This document shows, one piece after another, positions 1 to 9,039 of a stretch of 64,000 bases of DNA. Within the stretch, counting starts at the first letter, position 1. Every line of letters starts with the position of its first letter. Below the pieces are notes generated by a model. The model had not been told where the DNA came from and did no database searches. It saw nothing but the letters and a program-made list of their open reading frames with translations. Source of the stretch: Pachyseris speciosa (Eukaryota; Cnidaria; Anthozoa; Scleractinia; Pachyseridae); NCBI GenBank assembly GCA_016490735.1, contig JAEMWC010000116.1, positions 958,501-1,022,500 on the forward strand, given 5' to 3'. The translations under genes were made by a program, and so were the position numbers.

Positions 1-575
1 TCAAATCGTTGGTGTAGGTTTGCCTTTGTAAACAAATAAGGCAGATCTTGAAAGTAGTGCCTTTACGTTTCTTCAACCCATTCCCCAGCTTCATTTTGCC
101 TTCCCCTTCTGAAGAATACCTCCATACCAAACTGTATTTTAATGCCTCCGAGTCTATTGGTTTCGTTCTTGATAACATTAAAAGCTTTATCGCGCATTAA
201 GTATTCAGTGAAGTTAATAAGACTCTGTTAATAATGGTTTTGGGGATCGACGCTCATCCTCCAAACCTGAAGCCAATCATTAAAATTGGTTTGTGTAACC
301 CTAAACCTATCATACAAAGGGGCTTGAGCGGCCAGGCCGATGTTTCCCCCCACTGGGGCGGCTTCACCGCAGTACTCGTTGAGGACCTCTTCCCCCAACG
401 TATACTGCTGCCATTCCTGTCTATATAAGGTGCACACTTTTCTCTAATTAGGGTGTAATGTGGCACAGATGTGGTGGATATGATGGAACTGGGGGGCATA
501 AAGTAACTTTTGGTAATGTTGTCCAGCATGGAGACAAACACTTCTGGGAGAGTTTTTTGGCGCTGGACTGTAAGA
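1..575 (-). pseudogene. Decayed coding repeat, copy 1
   Basis: Read on the minus strand, this segment gives protein-like stretches: an open stretch near 228-437 containing GEEVLNEYCGEAAP, then after a stop a further stretch with NVIKNETNRLGGIKIQFGME and an acidic, charged tail towards position 1. Stops interrupt the frame, so it cannot be an intact gene. The GIKIQFGME stretch reminds me of proteins encoded by large cnidarian repeats near viral-type DNA polymerases; that is memory-based and weak. The part from about 325 to 575 is related in sequence to 1620-1925 (shared stretches around GAGGACCTCTTCCCC and GTGTGGCACAGAT), so this is a dispersed repeat. A large hairpin abuts its right edge. Function unknown. 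Confidence 0.35.
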
Positions 576-775
576 GACACACACATGTAAAATGAGGGTT
601 CTGGTCACATACCAAACAATATCCTCTTATTTCCTCATTTTAAGTCTTAAACCGATATGTTCCTAACGACGAGCAGCGCGAGGAGTTAAGAACATATCGG
701 TTTAAGACTTAAAATGAGGAAATAAGAGGATATTGTGTAGGTGTGTGCCAGAACCCTCATTTTACATGTGTGTCT
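575..775. repeat. Large hairpin 1 (inverted repeat, about 200 bp)
   Basis: The left arm starts AGACACACACATG and runs to about 662. The right arm, from about 685 to 775, is its reverse complement with a few differences. The loop (about 663-684) is GC-rich and contains GAGCAGCGCGAGGAG. The outer arms (GGTTCTGGTCAC / GTG-CCAGAACC) are shared with the hairpin at 1925-2072, but the inner stems differ completely. Confidence 0.85.
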
Positions 776-1079
776 AGCCCTTGTGGAAACTCTTTTGTGG
801 TTCTTTATAATGCCTTCGACACATACGCATGCGCTTATGCGAGATCATTTAAAGAGATGCAAAAAAATATAACACCCCACAATGATTACCTTTTTCCATG
901 GGGTTAGCTGTTTTTTCTCGGAAGTTTTTACGCCTGTTTAGCAAAAAGATGTGAGACAAATTACCTTTGAATTTGTTGAAGCGATGAAAGATGCAGAAAA
1001 CCAAAACGAGATTATGACTCAATCGAAAGGGAAAACCCCCAACAAAGTTCCTGTCTCATATGCTAATTATTCGTGGAAA
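776..1079. other. No gene seen
   Basis: AT-rich sequence with short T and A runs. I see no reading frame, repeat boundary or RNA gene I can support. Confidence 0.5.
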
Positions 1080-1924
1080 GGTCAGACATAGTTTTGTATT
1101 TGTGTTGTAAAATAAATTAAATATACAACAAACCTCAAAAGATCATGGAGGATCTTTTCTGTGTGAAAAAAGGAAGTAAAACCCCCAATGTTCGGGGCAC
1201 AATAAAATTTAAAATAACAGAAAATGGAAGAAAAATTGTAACAGCGAAATGTAAAAGCTGTGGGATAACAAAAACAATATAACAATAACAATAACAATAT
1301 GGGCACAATGGTGTATCGCGATATAAACGTTCTTCCATTTCTTGCTCATTTTCTTGATCCAGATCATCCATATACATCTCAAAGGCTTCCTCAGCAGTTG
1401 CGGCGTGTGGATACCTATTCCAAATAATAATATCCCTGTGGATTTCTAGTCACCCCATTTGATTTCTTTTTTTAATATTCGGAAAATTTGTCATTTGTGC
1501 GAAGAGAGCTCCGTTCCATCCCATTTGACCTCTTTCCTTCATTTTTAATGTAATGAAATATTTCAAAATTTTGTTTTTCATTTCCTGTGGCAAATGTGCC
1601 AATAAGTACAAAACATCGACTTGAGCGGGCGGGCCGGCTTCGCTGTTGTAGTTGTTGAGGACCTCTTCCCCAATGCATACAGTAGCCATTGCTATGTATA
1701 CCCTGTGCGCACTTTTCTTTAATAGGGGTGTCGTGTGGCACAGATATGTCAGTCTGCTTAGTGCTCGGGTATATAAAGGAAGGGGGTGCTGACCTGCAAA
1801 GAGACACACTACGGGTGCTTGCTCTGCTTGCTGTGCGCTACCTTTTTTGTAGCATGGTGGGTGCTCGCTCCGCTCGCTGTACGCTACCTTTTTGTAGCGT
1901 GGTGGAGCGCTTACCTGTAAAAAT
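1080..1924 (-). pseudogene. Decayed coding repeat, copy 2
   Basis: On the minus strand a frame runs leftwards from about 1974. It includes MATVCIGEEVLNNYNSEAG and NKILKYFITLKMKERGQMGW, hits one in-frame TGA near 1450, then continues open with RYPHAATAEEAFEMYMDDLD and a glutamate-rich stretch to about 1310. Apart from that single stop the reading is continuous, which suggests a relatively recent nonsense change or a readthrough of old coding sequence. The part from 1620 to 1925 is related to 325-575 (copy 1), with GEEVLN conserved in both translations. The right end carries two imperfect copies of a GCTCGCTGTRCGCTACC-type repeat (1810-1915). I do not recognise the family. Confidence 0.35.
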
Positions 1925-2072
1925 ACACACATATGGAAAGTGGCGGTTCTGGTCACTGTTCGCATGAGCAACAACCATCATCCCAATCACCGAGAAGCGG
2001 CGCGACGAGGCGATTGGGATGATGGTTGTTGCGAGTGCGAACTGTGCCAGAACCGCCACTTTCCATGTGTGT
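1925..2072. repeat. Large hairpin 2
   Basis: The left arm begins ACACACATATGGAAAGTGG and the right arm ends CCACTTTCCATGTGTGT. The inner stem pairs ACAACCATCATCCCAATC with GATTGGGATGATGGTTGT. The loop (about 1990-2010) is GC-rich (GAAGCGGCGCGACGAGG). It has the same outer-arm logic and loop character as hairpin 1 at 575-775, with a different inner stem. Confidence 0.85.
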
Positions 2073-2725
2073 TAATTTGTTATCTTGTAAAACATGATAT
2101 TAAAGCATCCCTTTACCATCATGGTGGCTTAATTTCTTGTGCCCCTCCCGCTTTTCCTGTCATTTTTTCATAACCCTCTTTTGAAGGGCTCATAAAACTG
2201 TGATCCTTCGAATTCCCTGTCTTTCACCACCCCCCCCCCCCCCTTCCCCCCTACTAATTTCTGACAAGTCCCTTATTTCAATATTTCAATAAGTTTATGT
2301 CAAATTAAAATACCTGGTTCCTCTTTAGAAAGAGATGAAGGTGCAACTTTTCTTGAACCTAGTTTGTCAAAGAAAACAATTATTTTCCTTTGTTCAAGAT
2401 GGTCAATTTTCATATTTTCCATATTAACAAAAACAAATCTCCATAGATCAATTTATCATGCCAAATTTAGTACATATGCGAGGTTTCATAAGAATCCATC
2501 GAAAACTTGTTGGAATAGTACATCCCAAACCTCCCAATTTGTTACAACTGCCCCCTGGCAAATGTTTCTTTGTAAAAATAAGAAAGTTTGGGGTCTCATA
2601 TTCCACAAGTTTGTGGCGGATTATTATGAAATCTCACAAACTTACTAAATTTAGCATTATAGATTGATCTATGGAAGTTGCTTTTTGTTTATATGACAAA
2701 ATTAATATGAAAAATTGTTATAACA
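2073..2725. other. Intergenic, homopolymer C run
   Basis: A poly-C tract broken by TT lies at about 2230-2251. The rest is AT-rich with open frames on the plus strand (2364-2667) that have no recognisable domain and a biased, low-complexity composition; I do not call them genes. Confidence 0.4.
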
Positions 2726-2786
2726 TAAAAGCTCTCCCCGGGGGGGGGGGGGGCTTATTTAATTTCAGGCCTTTCAGGGGGCTTAT

Positions 2787-3180
2787 AGAGTACTAAAGTG
2801 ATGACGTCATAAAAACTAAATTTGTGAAATTATGGGATTTGTTCGGATATTCAGAAATAACATGATCAAAAAGACCTAGTTGTCAAAAATCACCATTTTC
2901 TAACAGTTTGAGAGCGAGATATTAGCACCGTTATGCTCTGCTGACTCCATACAAATCCTTCTAAATTTGACTCCGTTCCTAACGTTAGGAACCGAGTCAA
3001 ATTTAGAAGGATTTGTATGGAGTCAGCAGAGCATAACGGTGCTAATATCTCAGAGCCAATTTGCCTTTAAATGCTGATTTTTGGCAAGTTAGCATCTTTC
3101 ATCTTGCTCTTTCTGAAAATCTCAACAAATCCCATAATTTCAAAAATTATAATATTTGTGACGTCACACTTTAGTACTCT
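2787..3180. mobile_element. 394-bp palindromic MITE
   Basis: Terminal inverted repeats are AGAGTACTAAAGTG and CACTTTAGTACTCT, followed by TGACGTCA on both sides. The centre is an almost perfect palindrome of 136 bp (2916-3051, one mismatched pair) centred on AACGTT. The empty site in the related repeat at about 48 kb reads GCTTATTTGAG, so the insertion created a 2-bp duplication (AT or TA; the exact frame is ambiguous). No coding capacity, so it is non-autonomous. A TA duplication would suit a Tc1/mariner-type parent, but that is inference. Confidence 0.85.
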
Positions 3181-3290
3181 ATTTGAGAGGGGGCTTGATG
3201 GAGAGGGGGGCTTCAGTATTTCAAATCTTCGAACACGCCGTTTTCATGTTCAATAGTTTATGTAAAAATCTCAAACAGTTGCAGTAAAAA

Positions 3291-3334
3291 AACAACGACG
3301 TTTCGACCGATCAACGGTCATTTTCAAGTTGAAG
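3291..3334 (-). ncRNA. Hammerhead-ribozyme-like motif, degenerate (Penelope end)
   Basis: On the minus strand: flanking arms CAAC/GTTG, a degenerate core TTGAAAA where CTGATGA would be expected, a stem GACCG/CGGTC, then GAAAC-GTC. Hammerhead motifs in Penelope-like elements are established for the family. The mutated core suggests this copy does not self-cleave. Confidence 0.45.
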
Positions 3335-4281
3335 GATAAAATTTGTTTAACGTGCGCTTATATACAGTCATGTAAAAATCAATTGTAAAAATGCTTATGA
3401 GGTACTGACTAAAACTCTAAAATATTTACATAGAAACAATACGAGAAAATCGCAGCAATAATGGTAAGAACGCTAAGGCAAAAGAGACGATATTAAAAGT
3501 GAATTAATTAGGTAAATACTTTTGCGCGGATCGAATCACTCTGTTTGTTCAGTTTTGGTTTAAGTTCACGAATAAAAAGCATTTCAAAAATCAAACAGTC
3601 TAGTCTACCCCGACACTTCTTTAAAATCTTGAAATTTCTTTCGATGGTCTCCGGATCCTTTCCAGGTTCGTCCTTTACGTGGTTGCCGATTGTTGATTGC
3701 TTATGTCAGGTGTTATGTTCCTCCACACGTTGATGTAGGTGTCAACTCGTGAAGCCGACATAGTCTGCATCACACAGACCACACTTATAATAATAAACAA
3801 CGTTTTGTTGATTAACAGTTAGAGGTTTGTGTTCTTTCGGTTTGAATTGTTCTTTGATCTTCTGACTTGTGTAAACGGGCTGGACAACGGCATCAATCTT
3901 TCGGCTGAGATCACCGAGTTGGTGTCTTACCGCATTTGCTGATTTTTGGTAATCGGATACTTGTTGTTTAGTACATACATCCTCGGTGACTTTCATTTCA
4001 ATAAAATGTCTGATGGTATTCTCTACGAGAGTTCCAGGATAATGCAGCCGAGCAAAAACCAGTATCAGTTGGTTTCACGTAGACCTTCGTGTCTAGTCGG
4101 GGAACATTTCTGATGATAATCATATTCCAAGAAAAGGAAGTTTGCTATTGTTTTCGAGTTTCATTGTGAAACTGAGTGAGGGATGGATTTCATTCAATGT
4201 TGACAAGAATTCAGAAGCAGATGAAACATTGGGCATTTTTCTGAGGGTGTCATCGACATAGCGCTTATAGAAAGCAGGCAT

Positions 4282-4325
4282 CCTTCAACTTGAAAATGAC
4301 CGTTGATTGGTCGAAACATCGTTCC
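4282..4325 (+). ncRNA. Inverted partner of the Penelope hammerhead-like motif
   Basis: The sequence CTTCAACTTGAAAATGACCG, a GTTGATTGG-type stem and TCGAAACATCG match 3291-3334 in reverse orientation. GTC after GAAAC is changed to ATC. It marks the truncated 5' end of the element. Confidence 0.4.
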
Positions 4326-4861
4326 TTTTTAACGTTAACTTCTATAGTAAAATCCGTTTCTAAAAATTTGTTGATTCGAGCCGCAGTAAAACTTTATTAC
4401 TTAATACAGAGCAGGAAAAAGTATTGTGTTTTAGTGTATATTTGTTTAAAAACAAACCAAATGGACCGCATAAAGTGTATTTTGTAACTGATAGGGAATA
4501 GGAGGGAATAATTAGCAAAATCTCGTGTCCCAAAGGGGGGACCGGGGGGAGGGACTTATCAGAGAGGGGGGCTTATTACAAAAACCGACTCCCAAATGTG
4601 GTGCTTATTAGAGAGGGGGGTTAAAAGAGCGGGGAGGGGGGCTTATTAGAGCTTTTACGATATTGCATGGCATCTGAAGTGGCCCGTTTGGGCAGCCCCA
4701 AATTGCCATTGCCATTGTTGTTGGGCGACCACAGATGTAAACCATGCTCATTGTTTTTAGAGCGAAACTATCCTCTACAGGCTAAAAATTGAAACTGATC
4801 ATGATGAAAAACAAAAAAAGACAAACGAGTTATCACTAACTGTTATAAAAATAGTCATCAC

Positions 4862-4944
4862 CTTTAACAGGGATACCACCAGCTTCAGTCTGCACAGGCA
4901 TTTGTCCCATCTCTTCCTCAGCTGCATGTTTCTGTTCAAGTAGT
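4862..4944 (-). CDS. Probable exon 2 of the transmembrane-protein gene that starts at 11048
   Basis: On the minus strand an acceptor (GTTTTAAG) precedes ACTACTTGAACAG and a donor (AAAG|GTGATG) follows. The 83-nt exon encodes LLEQKHAAEEEMGQMPVQTE followed by AGGIPVK. Its phase fits exon 1 exactly: exon 1 ends ...GATCAGTTGAG, and the final AG plus the first A here makes Arg, giving EDLDQLR-LLEQKH. It is glutamate-rich and soluble. A later exon, needing two bases to complete the last codon, was not found with confidence. Splicing is predicted only from sequence and phase. Confidence 0.45.
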
Positions 4945-5000
4945 CTTAAAACAATACAAAACATTAACGTTTAACTTCTCCAACTCTCTCCCTTTTGTAT

Positions 5001-5002
<2 letters not shown>

Positions 5003-5058
<56 letters not shown>

Positions 5059-5110
5059 TATCGCATTTATATTCCGCATTTTCTATGCAATAATCAAATG
5101 CGCATTACCA
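5003..5110 (-). repeat. (AAT)n microsatellite plus LINE 3'-end remnant
   Basis: A run of AAT units (about 5003-5056) is followed by TATATCGCATTTATATTCCGC and AATCAAATGCGCATTACC. The arrangement and words resemble the better-preserved L2-like LINE tail at 33894-33970 (AAT repeats, TTATATAGCGC, AATGCGCTTTAC). This is therefore probably an old LINE 3' end on the minus strand. Confidence 0.5.
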
Positions 5111-5155
5111 CACTGGCCAGGGGACTTTGCCAGACTGCTTATAACGCATTTTACA

Positions 5156-5485
5156 ATTGAAGGCCTCGGAGCATAACCATCCTATGTCGAATTTTGGGTT
5201 GTTTTTCGATTTTGCCTGGATTTGCCCGAATTGTTGCATGTAAACTGCAATTCGATTGAAAGAAGATGTAATGCAACTTGCAAACCACTCCCATGGAAGG
5301 TTGGTTTCTTGGTGTACGTAAGAAAAAATGCATTTCTGGATTCTGGATGAATCAGTCAAAAAAATACAATACAATGTGTTTCCATCGAATTGCAGTTCAC
5401 ATGCAGAAATTCAGACAAATCCAAGAAAAATCGAAAAAACGACTCAAAATTCGACATAGGATGGTTATGCTCCGAGGCCTTCAAT
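5156..5485. mobile_element. 330-bp palindromic MITE, copy 1
   Basis: Terminal inverted repeats of roughly 105 bp begin ATTGAAGGCCTCGGAGCATA and end with the reverse complement. The roughly 115-bp centre carries CCCATGGAAGGTTGG and TGCATTTCTGGATTCTGG. A nearly identical copy lies at 7926-8254. No coding capacity; the open frames across it arise from the inverted arms. I could not define a target-site duplication. Confidence 0.85.
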
Positions 5486-5599
5486 AGTATGGTGGAGTAT
5501 GCTAATTAACAATGCCCATGGGTATTCTTTGCGTGAAAGACTAAGCGCCAAATGCTCGTAACCGATTTAAGAGAACACAGAACGTTTCTGTTCAGTTAG

Positions 5600-6350
5600 A
5601 CGTAATGCGCAATGTGTCGTTTTTGCTGAATCATAACACTCGACAAGCTCGCTTGGCACGAAAACAGTGCACAATATTCGTGATTGACTTAAAAAAAAAA
5701 CAGCACACAGTAGCCTTGGTTAATCTCAGGTCAGCGCGCAAAGATTTTGTCCGACCTGAAAACAGCACTCACTCCGAAGAGATTCAGGGTTATTGTTGGG
5801 TTTAGGTTGGACTTAACATTAGGGATAGAGCGTCGGCTAGGGCTAGGGATAGGGTTAGGGATAGGGTTAGGGACATGGTTAGGGTTAGTGTTGATGTTAA
5901 CGTCAACGCTAGCGTTAAAGCGCGGTTGTTTGAGTCCGAATCAGCTTGACTTATGGGTTCGTCCGAGTCGAAAACAGCGCCTAGTTGCCTTGGTTGACTC
6001 TAAGTTCTTTCGGAAAGGCTTTGGCCGATATAACACAGCGCTAAAGTCGGTTGTTTGTCTTAAATACAGCGTACATCTTAAATCCAGCCATGTCAACCTC
6101 GGTTGATTCTAAATCAGTGCGCAAAAAGCTTGCCGACGGCTGAAAAATCACAAAATATTAAAGACGGCTGTTTTGACTTGAAGAAACGTTTTGCCAAGAC
6201 AACTCCTATTGGTGACCTACACCAAAAATTTGAGTTAATCAGATGTTCTAGGGCAAAAATTAAGAGTCCTAAGAGTACGCTGTTTTCCGTCATGTTTCGT
6301 TTACTCAGAACGTTGTGTTGCGTAGTAAATTAAAACTTGCGCGTGGTTTC
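5600..6350. repeat. Diverged local repeats with a telomere-like tract
   Basis: Three diverged copies of a module built from GTAGCCTTGGTTAATCTC, GTCAGCGCGCAAAGATTTTG and GACCTGAAAACAGC occur near 5708, 5980 and 6087. Between the first two, 5816-5900 holds AGGGATAGGGTTAGGG-type units. No gene is supported here. Confidence 0.5.
5816..5900 (+). repeat. Degenerate interstitial telomere-like repeat
   Basis: Units of TTAGGG, mixed with variants such as CTAGGG and ATAGGG, follow each other for roughly 80 bp. TTAGGG is the cnidarian and vertebrate telomere unit. The tract is short and impure, so it may be an old insertion at a break or just a simple repeat. Confidence 0.55.
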
Positions 6351-6714
6351 GTCAGTTGAAACGTTTTTGATGGATTCATTTTCATCGTCAAGTGGAAAAC
6401 AATGGAACGAAAATCTTATAAAAATTAACGTAAATGACGACAGTGAAAGAATTTGACAGAAATACTTAACTCTTTTGTGAAATTAACTTGGCTCCAAAAC
6501 GTAAAAAAATTTGCATGAAATTCAATCGCTTTATCACGCGTGATGGATTGTCTCATCACAATGACTGTAGTCGCGCACAAATGTTTATCTCGCGTGAGAA
6601 TACTTTTTGCTGTAGTTTATTAGCCTCCATAGAAGCAAAAAACCGAGGCGATCAACGCAAAAGTGATTTATGTGTTAAAATTCGGCAGCGTGTTTACCAA
6701 ATATTCATTCTCAC

Positions 6715-6880
6715 TTGTTCATCAGTCACGGATATGTCACGAACCAACAAGCGCGGATGTTACGACAATTCACCGGTTTCGCAGAGGTTGTTGGTTCGAA
6801 TCCCGTACAAGCGTTTTTTTTTTCCGTTTTGTTTTGTTTTGTTTTTGTTTGTTTGTTTGTTTGTTTGTTTGTTTTTTGTT
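6715..6880 (+). other. tRNA-like B box followed by T-rich simple repeat
   Basis: GTTGGTTCGAATCCCGT looks like a T-arm or B box and is followed by a T run (about 6816-6826) and GTTT/GTTTT repeats to 6880. I could not build a convincing acceptor or D stem upstream, so this is not called a tRNA gene. It may be a decayed tRNA or SINE. Confidence 0.3.
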
Positions 6881-7925
6881 TCACTACTGCTTAAGTTGTG
6901 TTCATAACTGCGGCGATCGTTCACGTTATAATCCGTTGTTTACGTACATCTGATTCACACAGACGAATCGCGAGGAGTACCGCTTAATATTGCTTTGAAT
7001 GTTTGCCGTGCGCGCCAATGCAACTTTTCCATGGATTGTGTTCAAGATACTCATCGAAAACGGGCAGACTTCACTTCGAGCCGAATGAATTTTCGGTAGC
7101 GTTTCCGAAGTTCGACCAACTATTTCACGGCTAACAGTAAAAGCAAGCTGGGATTTCATGTCACGAGTGGTTTCAAAAAATGCGCTCTTCAAAATTAATG
7201 AACAATGGAAACCTCGGTGCAGCAGCTAGGCGGTTTTCAAAGTTATTTTATAAGGTAGAGTTTTTACTGAAAACAAGTAATAATCTGCCCCAACCCACCG
7301 CCCCCCCGCGAGAGGTTTTGACTTCAGACAGCGCCCTGTTTGACCGCAATGAATTCTGGGATCATTGTCTGCTCCAAGTGCGAAGAACAAGAACTCTTCA
7401 AACATACACTTTTCGCCTATAAGTCCAAAAACCACTCTCGCTTTCCCAGCTTTTAGCACCGCAACCTTTGAGAAATGGAACAAGACTAGCAACGACGCGC
7501 CGCTTTTGAGGCGAGAGTTGTTTTCAGACTTTTTCCGCCTGGCTTCTACTCTGTACCCCAAAACGCTAATATCTCATCGTGATTTGGTAAGCACAGAGAA
7601 AACGCTAACTGGATTCTTTCAGAAGCGTTAAGAACTTGCGGATCTCCAGACTTTTCATGACGTCTTTCGATCACCAGGCGGGAAGGCAAACCGATAATGC
7701 AGTTAATACGTAGCGATCCGCAGCTCCAGCACTCACGTAAGTTTCGTATCCGATGAGCTTAATCGATGTTTTAACCGCCAAATTTATAGTCTACGTCACA
7801 CTATCAAACAATGCTTTCTACCCGTCAATCATTTCACGTCCAGTTTTAGTTGTACTCCTCACAAATGTTCACATAATTCACGTATGAATATTAATACGGT
7901 ACGCATACAAATGAGCTTCACTTCA
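6881..7925. other. No gene supported
   Basis: Open frames of up to 111 codons occur on both strands (6926-7192 minus, 7226-7561 minus, 7365-7631 plus), but they overlap each other, show no domain and lack splice or start context. I see no repeat I can define. Confidence 0.4.
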
Positions 7926-8254
7926 ATTGAAGGCCTCGGAGCATAACCATCCTATGTCGAATTTTGGGTTGTTTTTCGATTTTGCCTGGATTTGCCCGAA
8001 TTGTTGCATGTAAACTGCAATTCGATTGAAAGAAGATGTAATGCAACTTGCAAACCACTCCCATGGAAGGTTGGTTTCTTGGTGTACGTAAGAAAAAATG
8101 CATTTCTGGATTCTGGATGAATCAGTCAAAAAAATACCATACAATGTGTTTCCATCGAATTGCAGTTCACATGCAGAAATTCAGACAAATCCAAGCAAAA
8201 TCGAAAAACGACTCAAAATTCGACATAGGATGGTTATGCTCCGAGGCCTTCAAT
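7926..8254. mobile_element. 330-bp palindromic MITE, copy 2
   Basis: Same element as 5156-5485, with the same orientation and ends, and only a handful of base differences visible by eye. The near-identity indicates either recent activity or local copying of the family. Confidence 0.85.
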
Positions 8255-8354
8255 TTTTGAAGTTGAGTTATGAGTGCCCCTGTACTGTCAATATCAAATT
8301 AAGACAGACACTAGGGGTGGTCACTGCCAGAGTTTTGTTACGTCCCTAGTGGTT

Positions 8355-8407
8355 CTCCAGCACGGTAGTCCGGATCTCGACGACTGAGCTAGCCGGTCGG
8401 CATTAAC
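8355..8407 (-). repeat. tRNA-SINE head fragment
   Basis: CAGCACGGTAGTCCGG, a degraded CGACTGAGCTAGCCGGTCGG and CATTAACCTT match the head of the SINE at 37042-37126 (CGCACGGTAGTCCGG, CTGAGCTCACCGGTCGG, CATTAACTTT). Only the tRNA-related end is left. Confidence 0.6.
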
Positions 8408-9039
8408 CTTACTCTCTACTCAGTGGTCCTTATTTGCATGTCTGTGAACTTTACATGTTTTGCAAGACAGCTGGAGAGCACGCAAGATTTTCTCTCATCA
8501 AAATCAACTTCAGTCGGTTTGTGACAAATGATGCATGATACGAAGTATGGTATGATCATACAGTTAACAGTAAAATTTATCAATCAAAGTTTGTAGGAAC
8601 CAACAGTTTTGTATCATGTGGGCCTCTACTCACCCACGAAAATGTTCCTTTCTAAAAAGTTACTTCCAAATTTTGGACTGCTTAGAGAACCATTGGAAAT
8701 ATTCCTTTTCACCCGAACCATTTTAGTCATACAACACACATCTCAAAAGAATTCAATGCAACATACACAAAGACCTTAATTTTGGAAAAAAGGGCAATAC
8801 ATCATGATTCGTCAGCATAATACTTCTAAGGAAATCACCGGTAGTAGTTTCCTCTGAATTCAGTAATTTTATTGACAAAATTTTTTCACCTTTGTCTGAT
8901 AAAGATCAAATCGCAGCTGACCAGTCACATTTGAAAACTCAGTCCATACAATGTAGAGAAATTGGCCGAATAAAGAAGTATTACTGCATCTAGCTTCTTC
9001 CATGAAAAGATAATTTCAATGTTTTAGCACTGAAGTTAG
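8408..9039. other. No gene seen
   Basis: AT-rich sequence without a supportable reading frame, repeat or RNA gene. Confidence 0.4.

Larger units (their letters stand above)
3253..4386 (-). mobile_element. Penelope-like retroelement, 5'-truncated and decayed
   Basis: The element reads on the minus strand. The first coding sequence left (about 4100-4285) is the end of a reverse transcriptase: YKRYVDDTL carries the catalytic YVDD motif, followed by NNSKLPFLG and NVPRLDTKVYVKPTDT. A linker (3742-3996) with TKQQVSDYQKSANAVRHQLG leads to the start of a GIY-YIG endonuclease, YYKCGLCDADYVGFTS, which then meets a stop. The rest of the domain follows in another frame (HLHQRVEEH, later KKCRGRLDCLIFEMLFIREL and SDSIRAKVF). 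The N-terminal two thirds of the RT are missing. Both ends carry the same roughly 40-bp hammerhead-like sequence in opposite orientation (3291-3334 and 4282-4325). Boundaries come from comparison with the uninterrupted repeat at 48 kb. Not functional. Confidence 0.85.
2726..4660. repeat. G-rich dispersed repeat, copy 1, carrying two insertions
   Basis: Its modules are AAAAGCTCTCCCC, runs of G, GGGGGCTTATT, AGAGAGGGGGGCTTATTA, TTCGAACACGCCG, GTTCAATAG, GAGCAGGAAAAAGTATTGTG, AACAAACCAAATGGACCGC and AAATCTCGTGTCCCAAA. The same modules, in the same order and uninterrupted, occur at 47978-48370. Comparison shows that 2785-3182 and about 3253-4386 are foreign insertions in this copy. The unit has no coding capacity that I can see. 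Confidence 0.8.

Noticed and set aside
1620..1760. GEEVLNNY similarity to a SET-domain motif
   Set aside because: Only one short motif fits, the surrounding residues do not, and the sequence is part of a dispersed repeat.
6488..6953. Plus-strand open frames of about 96 to 139 codons
   Set aside because: They run into simple GTTT repeats, encode low-complexity hydrophobic tails and have no domain.
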